A stretch of DNA of 64,000 nucleotides from Phenylobacterium sp. SCN 70-31 (GTDB lineage Bacteria > Pseudomonadota > Alphaproteobacteria > Caulobacterales > Caulobacteraceae). The notes below the pieces were generated by a model, which had not been told where the DNA came from, did no database searches, and worked only from the letters and a program-made list of their open reading frames with translations. Position numbers and translations under genes: made by a program. Position 1 is the first letter of the stretch; each line of letters starts with the position of its first letter. Location of the stretch: contig NZ_MEEX01000006.1 of NCBI RefSeq assembly GCF_001724605.1, positions 124,001 to 188,000 on the forward strand, in the 5' to 3' direction. Positions 62,113 to 64,000 of the stretch are shown piece after piece.

Positions 62113-62211
62113 GGTCCAGAAGTAGCACCGCCGCCGCTCGACGCACGCGGTTTGACGCCTGTTCGCGGGCGCCCGGGCCGGCTAGCGTGCCGTCAAACAA
62201 GGGGGACGCTC

Positions 62212-63123
62212 ATGATCCGCACCGCGCTGACGGCCCTGGCCGCACTCTGCCTCGCGACATTCGTCGCGGCGCCGCTCCAGGCCGCGGACAAATACGCTGC
62301 CAACGATGGCGTGAAGATCCACTACGTCGCCGAGGGCCAGGGGCCGCTGATCGTCCTCATCCACGGCTTCCCCGACTACTGGGCCACCTGGAAGCCGCTG
62401 ATGGCCGAGCTGAACAAGGCCGGCTACCGCACCGCCGCCCTCGACCTGCGCGGCTACAACCTCTCGGACAAGCCGGCCGGCGAGGCCGCCTACGCCATGC
62501 CGAACCTGATCGGCGACGTGGCCGCCGTCATCGCCGCCGAGGGCCAGCACAAGGCCATCGTGATCGGTCACGACTGGGGCGCCGCCATCGCCTGGCAGAC
62601 CGCCTTCAACCGCCCGGACCTCGTGGACAAGCTGGTCATCATGAGCGTGCCGCACCCGGCCGGCATGGCCCGCGAGCTGGCCACGAACGCCGACCAGCAG
62701 AAGAACAGCCAGTACGCCCGCAACTTCCAGCAGCCGGGATTCGAGAAGAACCTGACCGCCGAGGGCCTGGCAGGCTGGGTGAAGGACCCCGCCGCCAAGC
62801 CGGGCTACGTCGAGGCGTTCCGGCGCTCGGACTTCACCGCCATGCTGAACTACTACCGCGTGAACTATCCGCGCGGCACGGGCGCCGAGGCGCAGACGCC
62901 TCTGTCCATGGCCAGCGCGAACCAGAGGGTGAAGGTCCCGACCCTCGTGATCCACGGCATGAAGGACACCGCCCTGAACGCCGCCGGCCACGCCGGGACC
63001 TGGAATTACGTCGACGCCGACAGCACGATCGTCATGCTTCCCGACGCCGCCCATTTCCTCCAGCACGACGCCCCGGACCTCGTGAACCGCACCGTCCGCG
63101 ACTGGCTGAACCAGCGACGGTAG
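62212..63123 (+). CDS. exported epoxide hydrolase-like alpha/beta hydrolase
   Basis: A 303-residue hydrolase with a Sec signal (cleavage near APLQAAD, residue 25). The oxyanion motif is IHGFPDYW and the nucleophile is an aspartate in GHDWGAA (Asp121), as in epoxide hydrolases and haloalkane dehalogenases. The C-terminal catalytic His is in [12 protein letters not shown]. Export to the periplasm is unusual for cytoplasmic-type epoxide hydrolases but is known for some. It is divergent from the ketosynthase operon by 99 bp. Confidence 0.87.
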   Translation: MIRTALTALAALCLATFVAAPLQAADKYAANDGVKIHYVAEGQGPLIVLIHGFPDYWATWKPLMAELNKAGYRTAALDLRGYNLSDKPAGEAAYAMPNLIGDVAAVIAAEGQHKAIVIGHDWGAAIAWQTAFNRPDLVDKLVIMSVPHPAGMARELATNADQQKNSQYARNFQQPGFEKNLTAEGLAGWVKDPAAKPGYVEAFRRSDFTAMLNYYRVNYPRGTGAEAQTPLSMASANQRVKVPTLVIHGMKDTALNAAGHAGTWNYVDADSTIVMLPDAAHFLQHDAPDLVNRTVRDWLNQRR

Positions 63124-63223
63124 GGGCTATCCTTCCGAACGGGCGCCCATGCTGCCAGGCCGCTGTCAGCAGGCCTGCGCGAGGATGTGGCGGCCAGCCC
63201 GTGGAGCGCCTACTTTGGACGCC

Positions 63224-64000
63224 ATGCCCAGCCCGTCCGCCCCGTCCGGGGTCGCCGACATGTCGGCCGCCTTCGACTACGATGAAACGACCCTGCCGAT
63301 GCTCTGGAAGCCGCACCGCCCGGTGCGGCCGGAAAAGAGCGAGGGCGGCCGGCGGTTCAAGCTGGTCAGCGCCTACCAGCCGGCCGGCGACCAGCCGACC
63401 GCGATCGCCGACCTGGCGTCGGGCGTCGAAGCCGGCGAGCGGGATCAGGTGCTGCTGGGCGTCACCGGCTCGGGCAAGACCTTCACCATGGCCAAGATCA
63501 TCGAGGAGACCCAGAGACCCGCCCTGATCCTGGCCCCCAACAAGACACTGGCGGCCCAGCTCTACAGCGAATTCAAGAGCTTCTTCCCCGAGAACGCCGT
63601 CGAGTTCTTCGTCAGCTACTACGACTACTACCAGCCCGAAGCCTACGTCCCGCGGACCGACACCTACATCGAGAAGGACTCCAACCGGAACGAGCAGATC
63701 GACCGGATGCGCCACGCGGCCACCCGCGCGATCCTGGAACGGGACGACGTCATCGTCGTGGCCTCGGTCTCGTGCATCTACGGCATCGGCTCGGTCGAGA
63801 CCTACTCGGCCATGACGTTCTCGCTGAAGCCGGGCGACCGGATCGACGAGAAGAAGCTGATGGCCGACCTGGTGGCGCTCCAGTACCGGCGCAACGAACA
63901 GGCGTTCGAGCGCGGCACCTTCCGCCGCCGGGGCGACACCATCGAGATCTTCCCGGCCCACTACGAGGACCTGGCCTGGCGCATCAGCCTGTTCGGCGAC
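63224..64000 (+). CDS. uvrB: excinuclease ABC subunit B (UvrB), 5' part
   Basis: The first 259 codons of UvrB, cut by the window end. Walker A is [15 protein letters not shown], followed by [20 protein letters not shown] and the beta-hairpin region [20 protein letters not shown] used for DNA damage recognition. The N-terminus carries an extra 45 residues before the usual start ([17 protein letters not shown]). UvrB verifies lesions in nucleotide excision repair. I see no GTTC-N7-GTTC LexA box in the 100 bp upstream. Confidence 0.96.
   Translation, partial: MPSPSAPSGVADMSAAFDYDETTLPMLWKPHRPVRPEKSEGGRRFKLVSAYQPAGDQPTAIADLASGVEAGERDQVLLGVTGSGKTFTMAKIIEETQRPALILAPNKTLAAQLYSEFKSFFPENAVEFFVSYYDYYQPEAYVPRTDTYIEKDSNRNEQIDRMRHAATRAILERDDVIVVASVSCIYGIGSVETYSAMTFSLKPGDRIDEKKLMADLVALQYRRNEQAFERGTFRRRGDTIEIFPAHYEDLAWRISLFGD

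Overview
The window is about 70 % GC and gene-dense. Its flagellar, cell-cycle and promoter features point to an alphaproteobacterium of the Caulobacteraceae, most likely Phenylobacterium or a close relative; the genus is an inference. Support comes from three things: fliQ-fliR-flhB followed directly by a CckA-type hybrid kinase, the block flgF-flgG-flgA-flgH facing fliL-fliM, and sigma-54, FlbD(ftr)-like and CtrA-like sites in front of flagellar genes.

Layout. 1-12.5 kb is a flagellar region. flgF-flgG-flgA-flgH plus a small lipoprotein run leftward. fliL-fliM, a DUF6468-type protein, a MotE-like protein and a 974-residue TPR protein run rightward. fliO-fliP and flgB-flgC-fliE diverge around a CtrA box. 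12.5-16.1 kb holds sodC, a two-gene glycine betaine/choline-type ABC importer whose permease is fused to its binding protein, a strong bidirectional terminator and an HD-type phosphohydrolase. 16.3-20.6 kb is fliQ-fliR-flhB-cckA. 20.7-36.2 kb is mostly metabolic and housekeeping: a TPR glycosyltransferase-like protein, a pentad-repeat small protein, SDR, dienelactone hydrolase, TauD-like dioxygenase, BaiN-type flavoprotein, M20 peptidase, DUF885 protein, alpha/beta hydrolase, GST, VOC protein, an EF-G paralogue, Nudix, a double cold-shock protein and a LOG-family protein. 36.4-39.5 kb is flgK-flgL with a sigma-54 promoter and a downstream ftr-like palindrome. 39.5-43.8 kb carries mnmA, thiolase, SRPBCC, DUF3617 and a small acetyltransferase.

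43.8-46.4 kb is the most unusual part. A divergent pair of genes shares a promoter region containing an alphaproteobacterial LexA (SOS) box, GTTC-N7-GTTC. One gene encodes a two-segment membrane protein. The other encodes a 470-residue protein with glycine-zipper segments and a C-terminal D...ExK signature resembling nuclease toxins. This looks like a DNA-damage-controlled toxin or bacteriocin-type locus.

46.4-50 kb is a FIST sensor plus hybrid histidine kinase operon and a broken methyltransferase. 50-53 kb is secA. 53-58.6 kb has a GMC oxidoreductase, a PLP aminotransferase, a DUF1003 protein, an SDR and a SleB-type hydrolase. 59-62.1 kb has two very small exported or membrane genes and a tightly coupled three-gene operon (ketosynthase III, haem-oxygenase-like diiron protein, unknown 302-residue protein) that looks like a small biosynthetic cluster. 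62.2-64 kb has an epoxide-hydrolase-like protein and the start of uvrB, cut by the window end. I saw no rRNA, tRNA, CRISPR or IS element.
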